This document shows positions 1-12,085 of a stretch of DNA of 64,000 bases, piece by piece. A program made the position numbers and the translations under genes. Below the pieces are notes generated by a model that saw nothing but the letters and a program-made list of their open reading frames with translations, was not told where the DNA came from and ran no database searches. Position 1 is the stretch's first letter, and every line of letters begins with the position of its first letter. This stretch comes from Canna indica. Lineage: Eukaryota > Streptophyta > Magnoliopsida > Zingiberales > Cannaceae. Location: positions 45,376,001 through 45,440,000 of the forward strand of contig CP136891.1 of assembly GCA_034359265.1 (NCBI GenBank), written 5' to 3'.

Positions 1-1504
1 GGTGATAACTTTTGATGCATAAATCCAAATTGAGTGATTCAAAGTTAGTTTTAATCCTAAGACATAGATCTAGAAGTCTCATGAAGAAGGCAATGCTTAA
101 TTCATGCGTTTATTAAGTCAAAATGTAATAGCAAATAGACACATCAAATCTGTTTTTGTGTGAAATTTATAATCTTATCACTATGTAAATTCTTGTATGT
201 GTGTATATGCTATAATGCATGGAAAATGGAATTATATGTATGTGGATGTTATTATGCATTATGTATAATGCAAGTGATGAAGCGATCATGAAATTGTATG
301 TATGTTGATGTTATTATGCATTATGTATAAAGCAAGTGATGAAGTAATCATGATGAATGACGTTGAAATTAATTGTGTGTAAATAAGTATTGCCCCTAGT
401 AAATCGGATAGGAATCAGAGGTTGAGGATATATTGGAATGCCAAGGATGAATTCTAGCAGTACTGCATTGTTCATTTGATCAGGACCATTAGAGGCACCG
501 AGTGTTTGGCCCCTGTTTATTTGATCTGGATTATTAGAGTCACCGAGTGTCCAATCCCATGATTTGATCTATCTGGACCGTTAGAGGCACTGAGTGTCCG
601 GTCCCATGATTTGATCTACTAGGCATTTTATGCCACCGTTGAGGCACTACGTGCCACCGTTCCGTTATCCGACTTATTGATTCTGCCAGAGCTTACTTTG
701 GGCAATTAAAAGAATACATTTGAAATGAATTTCCATCACAAACTGATTAAGAAAATAGTGATTTGAATAAGAAAATTAATGAAAATGTATTATGATATGC
801 AATTAGATTATTTGAGATTACATGCATGTTAGCCATGAGTTGGTGAATTGTTTCAAAATACTTGTTCCAACTTGTAATTATTGTTATTATATTTATAGTT
901 TCTTTTATATTATAATGACAAATGTGATATTTGGAAAAGTTAAGACTTGTATGAGCACCTCTAAGCTTCCATGCTTATCGCATTGGTTTTTCCACACGTA
1001 GGTAAATAGCTTTTGATGGACAGGTGGACCTTGGTGGATCTGCTGAAAAGTTGTAGTCACTTCACAGACATTGTGGTAGATGCTTCAAGATCTTTTGGTT
1101 ATGTCATAGTTTTGGAGTCTTGAGCATTTTGGCATGTACACCTTAGCTTGAAAGTGATGTTAAATGATGACTTGTATATGTAAGTTGTGCTTAAGATTTA
1201 TTTTGGTGTATGGAGCATTGTCTAATGATGTGTGTATTATTAAGTGTGAGATGATTATGTGAATTAATTATATGCACCTTAGTTTCTAGAGAGTTTTAGA
1301 TGTGTAAATCTGTTTTGTGTTAATAAGATGTGATAAAGGTTTTAGGGGAAACTCTTGTAGTTTTTTTTTGGAATAGAATATGCAAGCTAGAGATTGGGAT
1401 AATTCATGAAATGAAATTTAATGGGATAGGTTTTAGGTGCTTTTATCACAGGATGTAGCGTCTCCTGACTCGGTTATACGATTGACTGGGTTGGGGGTGT
1501 TACA
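1..1504 (+). mobile_element. 5' LTR (3' part) of Tekay-type gypsy element
   Basis: This stretch aligns with 10533-12085, the end of the 3' LTR of the same element. It ends in GGGGTGTTACA, directly followed by a tRNA-Met primer-binding site. The first 1.6 kb or so of the LTR lies before the window, so the 5' target duplication cannot be seen. In the first 140 bases I count about 8 differences from the 3' copy, so the insertion is not recent. It contains a tandem repeat at 483-655 (described separately). Confidence 0.93.
483..655 (+). repeat. Tandem hairpin repeat in 5' LTR, 3 long plus 2 short units
   Basis: Three units of about 45 bp share the core ATTAGAGGCACCGAGTGTCC and are bounded by short complementary arms: GGATT/AATCC at 528-557 and GGACC/GGTCC at 575-604; the first unit is decayed (GGACC/GGCCC). 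Two shorter hairpins follow: GGCAT/ATGCC at 622-634 and GGCAC/GTGCC at 643-655. Arm sequences change together while loops persist. The 3' LTR has four long units instead of three. Confidence 0.8.
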
Positions 1505-1509
1505 TTTAA

Positions 1510-1521
1510 TGGTATCAGAGC
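1510..1521 (+). other. Primer-binding site, initiator tRNA-Met
   Basis: TGGTATCAGAGC lies 5 bases after the LTR terminal ACA. This is the standard 12-base complement of plant initiator tRNA-Met used to prime minus-strand cDNA synthesis; it fixes the 5' LTR boundary at 1504. Confidence 0.93.
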
Positions 1522-2097
1522 AAAGGTTTAGGCGGTTCTAGACCTAGATAAGAGAAGGAATATGATATAGTAGGTGTACATGCCATATATTCTTTGAGGA
1601 AGTGATGTGACTCTAATGCAGATCCACATACCTATTATTTTAGGTTAAAGAATGGATTCAGACTCATGAAGGGCCATAGATGAGGAGGTAGAGAGTCGTG
1701 CCTCTATGAGTGCACATAATAGGGGCACTGGAGATCCAGTGGAACAGGCATCTATCGTGTTGTGATATCCTATTTTATTTTTTCATCTATTATTTGTGTC
1801 TGTCAGCCTAGCGGGCTAGTCCGAGGTCGAGCCTAATCGACTCATGGTCCGGTGCGAGCTTGCGAGCTCGGGTAAGTAGGAGTTTGGTTTATGTGGATTA
1901 TTTCTTGATTATATAAATTTAATTAATTGTGTTATTGCATGTGCTTGATTATTAGATTATGTCGCATATGGTGTTTATGTAAAGCATGGGGTTAGAGTGG
2001 GTTTAATTAATTTTAATCAGGTTAGCGGGTTCGGGTTCAGCTTGACGCGGATGCAGGTTTGCTAAAGGACTTTGTGGAGTTAGGGTTGATGAGGGAG

Positions 2098-2104
2098 TAT
2101 AAAA
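2098..2104 (+). promoter_or_regulatory. TATA box of the solo LTR
   Basis: TATAAAA within GGGAGTATAAAACCCCC, about 340 bp into the LTR, followed by GC-rich sequence. The same block is present in the reversed copy near 58320. It is the likely start of the R region. Confidence 0.65.
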
Positions 2105-3487
2105 CCCCCTTCCCTTGGCTAGGCGGCTCCCCTTTGGAGCCGCACCATCCGATTGAGGAAGGGAGGAGCCAGCCGCCAGCCATCACTCTCCTTCCCTTTC
2201 TTGAGCCACTGAGCCTTTGAGGACGAGATGAGCCGCCTCTCTTCCCTTTTCCCTCTCTTGAGCAGCCAGCTTGAAGAGGAGCTGCCGCCCTCTCCCCTTC
2301 CTTTCGCCGAGCATGGAACCGCCGCCGCCCCTTTCTTTATCCTTGGAGCCGAGCCTTTAGGGCCAAATTCGGAGGCCGTTAAATTAGAATTCTCGTCTAT
2401 CTTCTTCCTAATCAAGTAAGTGGTTTTACCCCTCCTCGGGCTTTCTTCGAATTCTTGAAGCTTTTCTTGAAGGCAAAGATGTTTGATTTGTTTTTCGTCG
2501 ATCTCTCGAGTTTTCACCGTTCTTTTTGATTGCCGTGTTGGAGGATGCCCTAAACTCTCCCCTATGGGGTTTGGCAGCCCTAGGATGACCCTAGGGGTGC
2601 TCAGCCAAGGTGGAGACAAGGGTGCCCTCAAGGTGTTCGGTGAAATACCTAAGTGGAAGTTTTTGGTGTTCTTGAGATCCGTGCCTTAAATTGCTTATTA
2701 AATTGAGTTCTTACATGTTCAAGCATATCTTGTAAATAATCTGAGATTTTTTTGGAATAAAAATCATATTTATAAAATTAAGATCTTGACATTGGTGCCA
2801 TGAAGGTTCTTGAAGAAGGGTTCTTGATCATGATGCTTGTTTCTTGATTAAGGTGTTGTTGATGCTTGTTAATCTTGTTTAATAAGCATGAAATTTAAGA
2901 AATTTATCTCAAGATTAATATTCTGTTTTAATGATGATTAAGGATCTAATTTCTGTTAATTTTGAATTTATTTTCATGCTATGTTGAACAACTTAATGTT
3001 GTTGGAATTTCATGCTGAGATGATGAATATGTGCTCGTTCTTAAAATACTTACTGTTGTGTGTGTTTATCTCTGAACATAGTCATGTAACCTATCGTTTC
3101 GACATGAAAACATAGTTTGGAAACATAGGATACACTCTGGAGACCAGATTCGGGTTAGATACATGAGTTTTAGGCATAACAGTAAGCTAAAACAAAACCC
3201 TAATCTTAGTGATCTAAATTTTAATTGTGTAATTAAGATTGAGCAAGGGGTCAGCATAAACTATTATGAACCAACAAATAAAGTTATGCATAAAATAAAA
3301 CCTCACGGGTTTATGACATTACAGGTCTAGGAGTTGGGGTCGGGTATTGGAGTGTTGAGACGCTTCCCAATAAGGTTGACACCCCTAAGACACCGTAGGA
3401 GGGACTTGACTTAGGTCATGTTGTGCCATATCTTTATGAATGACGGAGAGACTCATTGAGGAGCCGGATTGCGGGCTAGGCCCGGGA

Positions 3488-3785
3488 GGTTGGATGGCTA
3501 ATTCCCAACCTATGGGACAAGTTCGGATGGGCAAATCTCGATTGTTCCGGTTTGGCCTCGTGGGATAAGTTCGGAGGGTCTACCTGATTATTCCTGTGAT
3601 ATCTTAAAGGGGTAAGTTCGGAGGGCCTACCCGATTACTCTTGTGATATCTTAAAGGGGCAAGTTCGGATGGGCGATTCTCGATTGTTCCTTCGCGTCTC
3701 ATGGAGCAAGTTCGGAGGGCCTTCCCGATTGCTCCCGAGTTTCTTTATATTAGGATAAGTTCGAAGGGCCTTCCTGATTATCCTA
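3488..3785 (+). repeat. Tandem array of covarying hairpins in LTR
   Basis: One GGTTGG/CCAACC hairpin (3488-3510) is followed by six units of about 47 bp sharing the core AAGTTCGGAGGGCC..CCGATT. Each core is flanked by complementary arms that differ between units: GGGACAA/TTGTTCC (3514-3548), GGGATAA/TTATTCC (3562-3594), GGGGTAA/TTACTCT (3609-3641), GGGGCAA/TTGTTCC (3656-3690), GGAGCAA/TTGCTCC (3703-3735), TAGGATAA/TTATCCTA (3751-3785). Imperfections are G-T pairs, as expected from C-to-T decay of older perfect stems. Confidence 0.85.
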
Positions 3786-5525
3786 GTATGTTTTGTTGCC
3801 TTAGGGCATGGTAGGCTTAGGCCTATTGATCTTCACCATTTGGGTGTTGGATGCCTTCGGGCAGGTGGTGGCCAGATGGCCTGTTAGCTGGTCACTCCCT
3901 GGTGATCTTTTCCTGCTTGAGTCAGGAGTTTTACTTTTGGCATGATATCTGTGTTTGTTTGTTTTTCCGTGGGGGTTGGTAGAACCGCTCACTGAGTTCT
4001 TTTGAACTCACCCATTGTCGTTGTTTTATTTTGCAGAGCCTGACTGGTGAGATGGGCTGGAGTACTTGCCGCGGCTGGAGGGCAGAGGAGCTACATTGAT
4101 CTCCTAGCAGTCCTAGTTAGGGGTCGTTGTCGAGTTTTTGGTAGTTAGTCATGCACTTGTGTTTCGGTGTTTTCGAGTTGTAGTCCCTTGGGGACATTCA
4201 TGTCTTTATTTTAGATTTCATTGTAATTGAACAAGTTGAACTTGATTTATTATTTATGCATTTTATTATTTTGCTAAACTTACTTATAATGATTTCTGGT
4301 TTATTTTTCCATTTGAAATAAAACTTGTTATTTTTTTGCACTATCTTTTATTATTCAGTTGGAATGTGCATGGTTTAAGCTGTGGGGTATAGGTATGTAT
4401 ACCCTGGCCGGTCACGTGACCCTGAGTTGGGGCGTGGCACGTGCAGCCAGCATAGGCCCAGGCGGATCCGTTTCAATTGATGACCGAGTTCTTTAGGCAA
4501 ATGATGGGAGTTGTTCCCCCACTACAGCCTCAGCCACCGCTTCCACCATTGAGGTTCCCTTTGAGATAGATTAGGAAGTTTGGAGCGAAAGACTTTAGAG
4601 GCAAGAAAGAAGATGACCCAAGAGTCGTTGAATATTGGCTTGAAAGGACACAAAGGGTCCATAATAAGCTTCTTTGCACACCTGAGGAGAGACTAGCGTG
4701 TGTAGTCTCACTACTTCAGGAAGAAGCATATCAGTGGTGGGACACCACATCCCAGATAGTCCAGCCTCCAGAGGTTACATGGGAGTTCTTTCTGGCAGAG
4801 TTCAAGAAGAAATATATTAATGAGAACTATTGGGAGGATAGGAGGAGAGAGTTCATTACCTTGAGGAAGAAGCATCTCACTGTGGATGAGTACGAGAGAG
4901 AGTTTATCCGCTTGAGCAGATACACTAGAGAGATTGTGCCTACTCAGGATGCTAGATGTAAGAGATTTGAGGAAGGCCTCAATGACAGTATCAAGTTATA
5001 CATTACAGCTTTTCGGATCAGGAACTTCTATCAGCTGGTGACTACTGCTATGAATGTTGAGAGGGTAAGAAATAGTGAACAGAGCAGGAGGGGCAAAGAT
5101 CAGCTAAAAACGGGTCATGGGCAATCTAGTTCTGCTCCCATAGTCAGTAAGAAATTCAGGGGTTCACAAAGTCAGACCCAGACTCAGGCATAAAGGAAGG
5201 ATCAAGGATCTACTGCTAGGATCGGTCAGTGATCAGCATCAGTTGGTAGCACACCAGGAGGTGCTGGAAGGGGATCGGCCCCTACATGTGAGCATTGTGG
5301 TAGAAGACATGCTGGTGAGTGTTGGATTTTGATAGGAGCATGTTTTAGATGCGGATCCACAGATCACTTCTATAAGGATTGCCCTAGACAACAGGCTACC
5401 TCGGCTCCACAGACTGAGAGATCAGCTCCTTCAGCACAGAGAGGCAGAGGTCGTGGTACGAGTGATGCACCTGGGGATAGTAGACAAAGAGCTACATCAG
5501 AGTTAGTGCAAAGACACGATCCAGG

Positions 5526-8500
5526 ATGTTGGCCCATGCCTATGCCATCAGAGCTAGAGATGACCAGGATGCCGCTGATGTGATAGTTGGTAAATTTTCT
5601 CTCTTTGATCATGATATATATGCATTGGTAGATCCTGGTTCAACACATTCATACATATGCACTAGGATAGCCAATGAGAGGGGTTTGCATGCTGAGATTC
5701 TAGATCATGATATTCTAGTTACTAATCCTTTGGGGGCATAGTGTCACAATTAATAAAGTGTATAGGGATTATCCTGTGAAAGTTCAGGATCAGACGTTCC
5801 TTGCTGACTTGATTGAGTTGTCATTCCATGAATTTGACGTGATATTGGGCATGGATCGGTTGTCTATACATCAAGTCATGGTTGATTGTCACCTTAAGAT
5901 AATTACTCTTAAAACTTCTATTAATGAAGAAGTGACTATTATGGGTGAAAGCCAAGATTATCTTCCCAATGTCATATCAGCTACTGCAGTAAGAAGGTTG
6001 ATAAGAAAGGGTAGTGAAGCTTACTTAGCACATGTGATTGATATTGAGAAGGTGAAGCCTAGCCTTCATGACATACCCACTGTATGTGATTTTCCTGATG
6101 TTTTTCCTAAAGAATTACCGGGTTTACCACCGGAAAGAGAGGTTGAATTTACTATTGATGTCATGCTGAGTACAACACCAGTATCCATTGCTCCCTATAG
6201 AATGACTCCCACTGAATTGAAAGAGTTGAAAGCTCAGTTACAAGAGTTGCTTGATAAAGGTTTCATACGCCCTAGTGTATCACCTTGGGGCTCTCCTGTT
6301 ATCTTTGTGAAAAAGAAGGATGGGTCTCTTAGGTTATGTGTGGATTGCAGATAATTAAATAAGGTGACTATGAAGAACAAGTATCCACTACCTAGAATAG
6401 ATGACTTATTTGATCAACTGAAAGGAGCATGTGTCTTTTCTAAAATTGATCTTAGATCGGGTTATCATCAATTGAGGGTGAAGGAAGCTGATGTGCCTAA
6501 GACCGCTTTTAGAACTCAGTATGGACATTATGAGTTCTTGGTGATGCTATTTGGACTAACTAATGCTCCAGCAGCATTTATGGACCTCATGAACCATACC
6601 TTCCATCCATACTTAGATCGGTTTGTGGTGGTCTTCATTGATGGCATATTGGTGTATTCTAAGACTCGAGAGGAACATGATGAACATCTTCGGGTTGTAT
6701 TATCGACATTGAGAGAGAAGAAGCTCTATGCTAAGTTGAATAAGTGTGGATTTTTACACGATGAAATTTCTTGGTCATATAGTGACAGCTGAGGGGATTA
6801 GGTTGACCCAAAGAAAATTGAGGCTATTCTTGAGTGGAAACCACCTAAGAATGCTACAGAAATCAAAAGCTTCTTAGGGTTGGTTGGTTATTATAGGAGA
6901 TTTGTGAAAGGATTTTCATTGATTGCATCTCCATTAACCAAGTTGCTACAAAAGAATGCCAAGTATGAGTGGAGCGACAAGTGTCAAGCGAGCTTTGAGA
7001 AGCTTAAGGCAATGCTTACTGAAGCACGCATTATCACACAACCGGTATCAGGTAAAGACTTTGTGATTTATAGTGATGCCTCACATAATGGACTTGGGTG
7101 TGTACTTATGCAGGAGGGAAAGGAAATTGCTTATGCTTCTAGGCAATTGAAGCCTCATAAGAAGAACTTCCCGACCCATGACTTGGAGTTAGCAACCATA
7201 GTTTTTTCTTTGAAAATATGGAGGCATTACCTATATGGAGAAAAGTGTTACATCTACACTGATCACAAAAGTCTCAAGTACTTGCCCACTCAAAATGAGC
7301 TTAACTTGAGACAAAGAAGGTGAATGGAGTTGCTTAAGGATTACGATGGCACCATTGACTACCATCTACGAAAGGCGAATGTGGTTGCTGATGCACTTAG
7401 TCGAAAGTCTCTAACATCTTTGAAGGTCATTTATGCTTGCATGACTCTAATAAGTGATAGAGCTATTGTAGGTGAATTGAGAGTTAAGCCAAGCTTACTT
7501 CAACAAGTTAAAGAAGCACAAAAGCAAGATGAGAAGTTGGCAACTGTCATTAGACAAGTCCAAGAGGGGAAGGAAAGTGAATTTGTGATCAAGGAAGATG
7601 GTCACCTATACTATCAGGGGAGGATATGTGTTCCTAATGATGAAGAACTCAAGAAGAGCATCCTTAAGGAAGCACACAATAGTTCCTATGCTATACATCC
7701 AGGTAGAACCAAGATGTATCAAGATTTGAAGACTCATTATTGGTGGCCTAGTATGAAGAGGGACATTGCAGATTATGTGACCAAGTGCTTGACATGTCAA
7801 CAAATAAAAGCCGAGCATCAAGTTCCATCGGGTTTGTTGCAACCAATATCAATACCCAAGTGGAAATGGGATCGCATTACCATGGACTTTGTCATTGGCC
7901 TACCTCTCACAAAGAAGAGACATGATGCAATTTGGGTGATAGTTGATAGATAGACCAAGTCAGCTCATTTCTTACTTGTTAGAACTGGCTACTCTCTTGA
8001 AAGATTGGCAGAACTATATATCAATGAGATAGTTCGGTTACATGGAGTGCCCACATCTATCATATCTGACAGAGACCCAAGATTCACCTCAAGATTTTGG
8101 AAAAAAACTACATAAAGTATTGGGTACCAAGTTGAACTTCAGCACGGCTTTCCATCCACAAACGGATAGACAGTCAAAAAGAGTGATTCAGGTACTGGAA
8201 GATATGCTTAGAAGCTGTGTCATTGACTTTGAGGGGAGTTGGGACAAACACCTTCCAGACCTTACGGGGCTTTATATGGAAGGAAGTGCAGGACACCTTT
8301 ATGTTGGACTGAGTTCAGTGAAAACAAGATAGTGGGGCAAATTTGATAAGACAAACCGAGGAGAAAGTAAAGATAATCAAGGACGGGGTGAAAGCTGCGT
8401 CAGATAGACAAAAATCTTATGCAGACTTTAAGAGGAAGGACATAGAGTATGAGATTGGAGATAAAGTCTTCCTCAAAGTATCACCATGGAAAAAGGTGCT

Positions 8501-8828
8501 TAGATTTGGGAAGAAAGGTAAGTTAAGCCCTAGGTTTATCGGTCCATACGAGGTCATTTAACGTGTGGGTCTAGTAGCCTATAGGTTAGCTTTACCACCC
8601 GAGCTGGATAAGATCCATAATGTGTTCCATGTATCAATGCTGAGAAGATACAGATCAGATCCTTCACATGTCATATTAGCGGAGACAATTGACATATAAC
8701 TTGATTTGACATATGAGGAGGAACCAGTGAATATTTTGGCACGAGAAATCAAGGAACTAAGGAACAAAAGAATTCCTCTGGTCAAAGTACTTTGGAGAAA
8801 TCACAACATTGAGGAAGCCACATTTGTT
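5526..8828 (+). pseudogene. gypsy (Tekay/Del type) pol: protease, RT, RNase H, integrase, chromodomain remnant
   Basis: Domains in order: aspartic protease (LVDPGSTHSYI, about 5625); reverse transcriptase (WGSPVIFVKKKDGSLRLCVD about 6285 to [14 protein letters not shown] about 6690); RNase H ([20 protein letters not shown] about 7062; TDHKSLKYL about 7258); integrase with HHCC region (HPGRTKMYQDL, CLTCQQIK, 7690-7810) and core (7870-8230); then FIGPYEV and a chromodomain-like tail (NKRIPLVKVLWRNHNIEEAT, about 8760-8825). Key damage: the RT catalytic motif reads FIDGI where FIDDI is expected, the integrase catalytic glutamate is a lysine (QSKRVIQ), and stops occur near 6352, 7321, 7951 and 8559. 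Sequence is missing between the integrase core and the ALYGRK region near 8265. The element is dead; assignment to Tekay rests on LTR length, PBS and the C-terminal domain. Confidence 0.9.
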
Positions 8829-8861
8829 TGAATCAGGTAAATTTCAAAGATGAAATTTCTT

Positions 8862-8875
8862 AAGAGGGGAAGAAA
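8862..8875 (+). other. Polypurine tract
   Basis: AAGAGGGGAAGAAA is immediately followed by TGTAATGCCCC, the 3' LTR start. It is the expected plus-strand primer site. Confidence 0.85.
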
Positions 8876-8939
8876 TGTAATGCCCCGAAAATGCCAATTT
8901 GTGAATAATAACCTAATCTATTGCCAAGAGTTTCCTAAT

Positions 8940-9290
8940 CATAAACAACATCCCAGAAGGAATGTTGTGACATTCCGAAATACCCTGGATGGAATGTTGT
9001 GACATTCTGGAATACCCTGGATGGAATGTGGTGACATTTTGGAGTACCCCGTTTGGAATATTGTAACATTTCGGAATATCCCGGGATACCCCAGATGGGA
9101 TGTTGTAACATTTCGGAATACACCGGGTGGGATGTTGTAACATTCCGGAATGGCTCGGATGAGATGTCGTAACATTCCGAAATATCCCGGAACAACCTAG
9201 AATATCTCTGAATATCCAGGATGGACATCCTGGGACATCTCGGAATAGCCTGGAACATCCCGGGTGCAACATCCCGAAATAGCCCTATAG
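8940..9290 (+). repeat. Minisatellite near LTR start, unit about 35 bp
   Basis: Around nine degenerate units carry an inverted motif, best preserved as GGAATGT-TGTG-ACATTCC near 8959. Later units drift (for example GGGATGTTGTAACATTCC near 9129). All three minus-strand frames stay open across the array, giving proline-rich repeat peptides that are artefacts of the repeat, not genes. Confidence 0.75.
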
Positions 9291-11015
9291 AGTACCAGAT
9301 GCCCTAAAAACTTCAATTTCCAAATAGTACTATCCGAGTCTCGAGGATTAAAACTGAAATGGAAATGAGTATTTTCATTTGGTGGGAATAACCATAGCCA
9401 ATGGATCTTGAGATCTAATCCTCGCCATCCAAAAGAGATAAGGACAGGGATGCTTCTAGAGAAAGACATCACCTTCTTTATCTTCTTCTTTCTCTCCCAC
9501 TACCATATCATCCTCATCTCCATTTCCACTTCAATTCCTTTTCTTCCATCCTACCAAATCTCTACAAAATCACCAAAGATCCCCACAAATTACACATACA
9601 AATCTTCCATTGAGCTCTCAAGAAAAAAGATCCAAGCATTTAATTTAAGAGAAGGTGGAGATTTATGGGATGAATAGGGACACCATCAATAAGTGAGGTA
9701 AGTGATTTAAATTCACTCATCAATCTTCATCTTAGAATTAGAATGGCATCATCCATGCATTAATTTGAGTTTTATTGAGAGTATGTGTTGGTACTTGAAG
9801 CTAAAGAGAAGGAGGAATGGAGGAAGAGTAAAAGGGAAAGAGAAAGAAGTAGTTTAAAGTGTATTTTGAAAGCTTGATAAATCATTTTGACATCAAGAGG
9901 TTTGTGCTCATGCAAATTTTAGATTTCCCCTAATTATCTTAACTATGCCTAATATAGGGTTTTTATTGGGTGGTAGCTTTGGTAAAATGGAATGGAAATA
10001 CTTAACTTATGTGTCAAACAATGATGGTTGGTATGTGTAAATGTATGAAAAATCAACTGCTTGTATGAAATGTTGTGGAAACCGAAACATAGAGATTATG
10101 AACCTAGTGTAGACAGCTTGCACAATAGATACATTTAGGGCTGCAACTTACATTCTAGAACTCCAAATGATTTGAATCTTGTGCCGAATGAAAGATAAGA
10201 GATAGTCCTAGAATTTTCATGAACATAGTCTGCCCAAAATTTGAGTGTAAGTAGTTATAAAATTCGATAGAAATTAGAGTATGAATTCTGGAAACTGTCA
10301 ACCCTATTCTGGACCAGTCTGGAGTTAAATGATTATAACTCAGTCTACAAAACTCCAAATTTAATTATTATTGTACCTATGGTATGTTAAGATCCAGAGG
10401 CACAACTTTCATGAAGACTAAACTGATAAATTCTAATTGCATCCGAACTGAAATTGGACTCCAAGTTAGTGTAGAAACTCTGCCCTGCAAATTGAGAACT
10501 GAAATTCGAGTTTTGGACAGCTGAAATCAAACGGTGATAACTTATGATGAATAAATCCAAATTAAGTGATTCAAAGTTCTTTTTAATCCTAAGACATAGA
10601 TCTAGAAGTATCATGAAGAAGGCAATGCTTAATTCATGTGTTTATTAAGTCAAAATGCAATAGCAAATAGACACATCAAATCTGTTTTTGTGTGAAATTT
10701 ATAATGCTTATCACTATGTAAATTCTTGTACGTGTGTATATGCTATAATGCATGGAAAATAGAATTATATGTATATGGATGTTATTATTCATTATGTAAA
10801 ATGCAAGTGATGAAGCGATCATGAAATTATATGTTTGTTGATGGTATTATGCATTATGTATAATGCAAGTGATGAAGTGATCATGATGAATGACATTGAA
10901 ACTAATTGTGTGTAAATAAGTATTGCCCCTAGTAAACCGGATAGGAATCAGAGGTTAAGGATATATTGGCATGCCAATGGGGAATTCTAGTAGTACTGCA
11001 CTGTTCATTTGATCA

Positions 11016-11233
11016 GGACCATTAGAGGCACCGAGTGTTCGGTCCCTATTCACTTGATCTGGGCCATTAGAGGCACCGAGTGTCCAACCCCTGTTTATTT
11101 GATCTGGATCATTAGAGGCATTGAGTGTCCGATCCCATGATTTGATCTATTTGGATCATTAGAGGTGCCGAGTGTCCGGTACCATGATTTGATCTACTAG
11201 GCATTTTATGCCACCGTTCAGGCACTACGTGCC
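11016..11233 (+). repeat. Tandem hairpin repeat in 3' LTR, 4 long plus 2 short units
   Basis: Same array as at 483-655 with one more long unit. Arms: GGACC/GGTCC (11016-11045), decayed GGGCC/AACCC (11061-11090), GGATC/GATCC (11106-11135), decayed GGATC (11153). Short hairpins GGCAT/ATGCC (11200-11212) and GGCAC/GTGCC (11221-11233) are intact. Confidence 0.8.
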
Positions 11234-12085
11234 ACCGTCCCATTATTCGAGTTATTGATTCCGCCAGAACTTACTTTTGGCAATTAAAAGAATACATTTG
11301 AAATGAATTTGCATCATAAATTGATTAAGAAAATAGTGATTTGAATAAGAAAATGAATGAAAATGTATTATGATATGTAATTAGATTATTTGAGACTACA
11401 TTCATGTTTGTCATGAGTTGGTGAATTGTTTCAAAATGCTTGTTGCAACTTTTAATTATTGTTATTATATTTACAGTTTCTTTTATATTATAATGACAAA
11501 TGTGATATTTGGAAAAGTTTAGACTTGTATGAGCACCACTAAGCTTCCATGCTTAGCGCGTTAGTTTTTCAATACGTAGGTAGATAGCTTTTGACGGACA
11601 GGTGGACCTTGGTGGATCTGCTGAAAAGTTGGAGTCACTTCACAGACATTGTGGTAGATGCTTCAAGATCTTTTGGTTATGTCATAGTTTTGGACTCTTG
11701 AGCATTTTGGCATGTACACCTTAGCTAGAAAGTGATGTTAAATATTGACTTGTATATGTAAGTTGTGCTTAAGATTTATTTTTGTGTATGGAGCATTGTC
11801 TAATGATGTGTGTATTATTAAGTGTGAGTTGATTATGTGAATAAATAATATGCACCTTAGTTTCTAGAGAGTATTAGATGTGTAAACATGTTTTGTGTTA
11901 ATAGGATGTGATAAAGGTTTTAGGGGAAACACTTGTAATTTTTTTTTGGAATAGAATATGCAAGCTAGAGATTGGGATAATTCATGAAAGGAAATTTAAT
12001 GGGATAGGCTTTAGGTGATCTTAGCACAGGATGTAGCGTCTCCTAACTCGGTTATACGATTGACTAGGTTGGTGGGGGTGTTACA

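Larger units (their letters stand above)
1761..4439 (+). mobile_element. Solo LTR nested in gypsy gag
   Basis: It starts TGTGATATCC and ends GGCGTGGCA. The flanks CGTGT (1756-1760) and CGTGC (4440-4444) look like a 5-bp target duplication with one change. The gag reading frame continues on the far side. A related copy in opposite orientation lies at 55883-58674. No internal gag-pol is present, so this is a solo LTR left by recombination between two LTRs. Length is 2679 bp, typical of long-LTR Tekay/Del-type gypsy families; the clade is inferred from its resemblance to neighbours. Confidence 0.88.
1652..5400 (+). pseudogene. gypsy gag, split by a solo LTR
   Basis: The reading frame opens with MDSDS at 1652, hits a stop at 1667, continues to 1760, and is then interrupted by a 2.7-kb solo LTR; it resumes at 4440. 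The downstream part has a Retrotrans_gag domain (about 4590-5080; WWDTTSQIVQPPEVTWEFF and EFIRLSRYTREIVPTQ can be read) and, after a stop at 5191, a CX2CX4HX4C zinc knuckle (CFRCGSTDHFYKDC, about 5344-5385). Gag forms the particle in which reverse transcription happens. Stops and the inserted LTR make it non-functional. The domain order and downstream pol place it in Ty3/gypsy. Confidence 0.88.
8876..12085 (+). mobile_element. 3' LTR of Tekay-type gypsy element
   Basis: It begins TGTAATGCCCCG after the polypurine tract and ends GGGGTGTTACA, matching the end of the 5' LTR. Length is 3210 bp. The right flank is CGAAA; the matching 5' duplication is outside the window. It contains a repeat near its start (8940-9290) and a hairpin array (11016-11233). 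Confidence 0.93.

Noticed and set aside
2119..2631. 170-codon minus-strand frame in solo LTR
   Set aside because: It lies across the LTR promoter and leader; no domain, and the equivalent at 58058-58303 is different. Spurious.
8913..9272. Three overlapping minus-strand frames (119, 107, 78 codons)
   Set aside because: They translate the 35-bp minisatellite in all phases.
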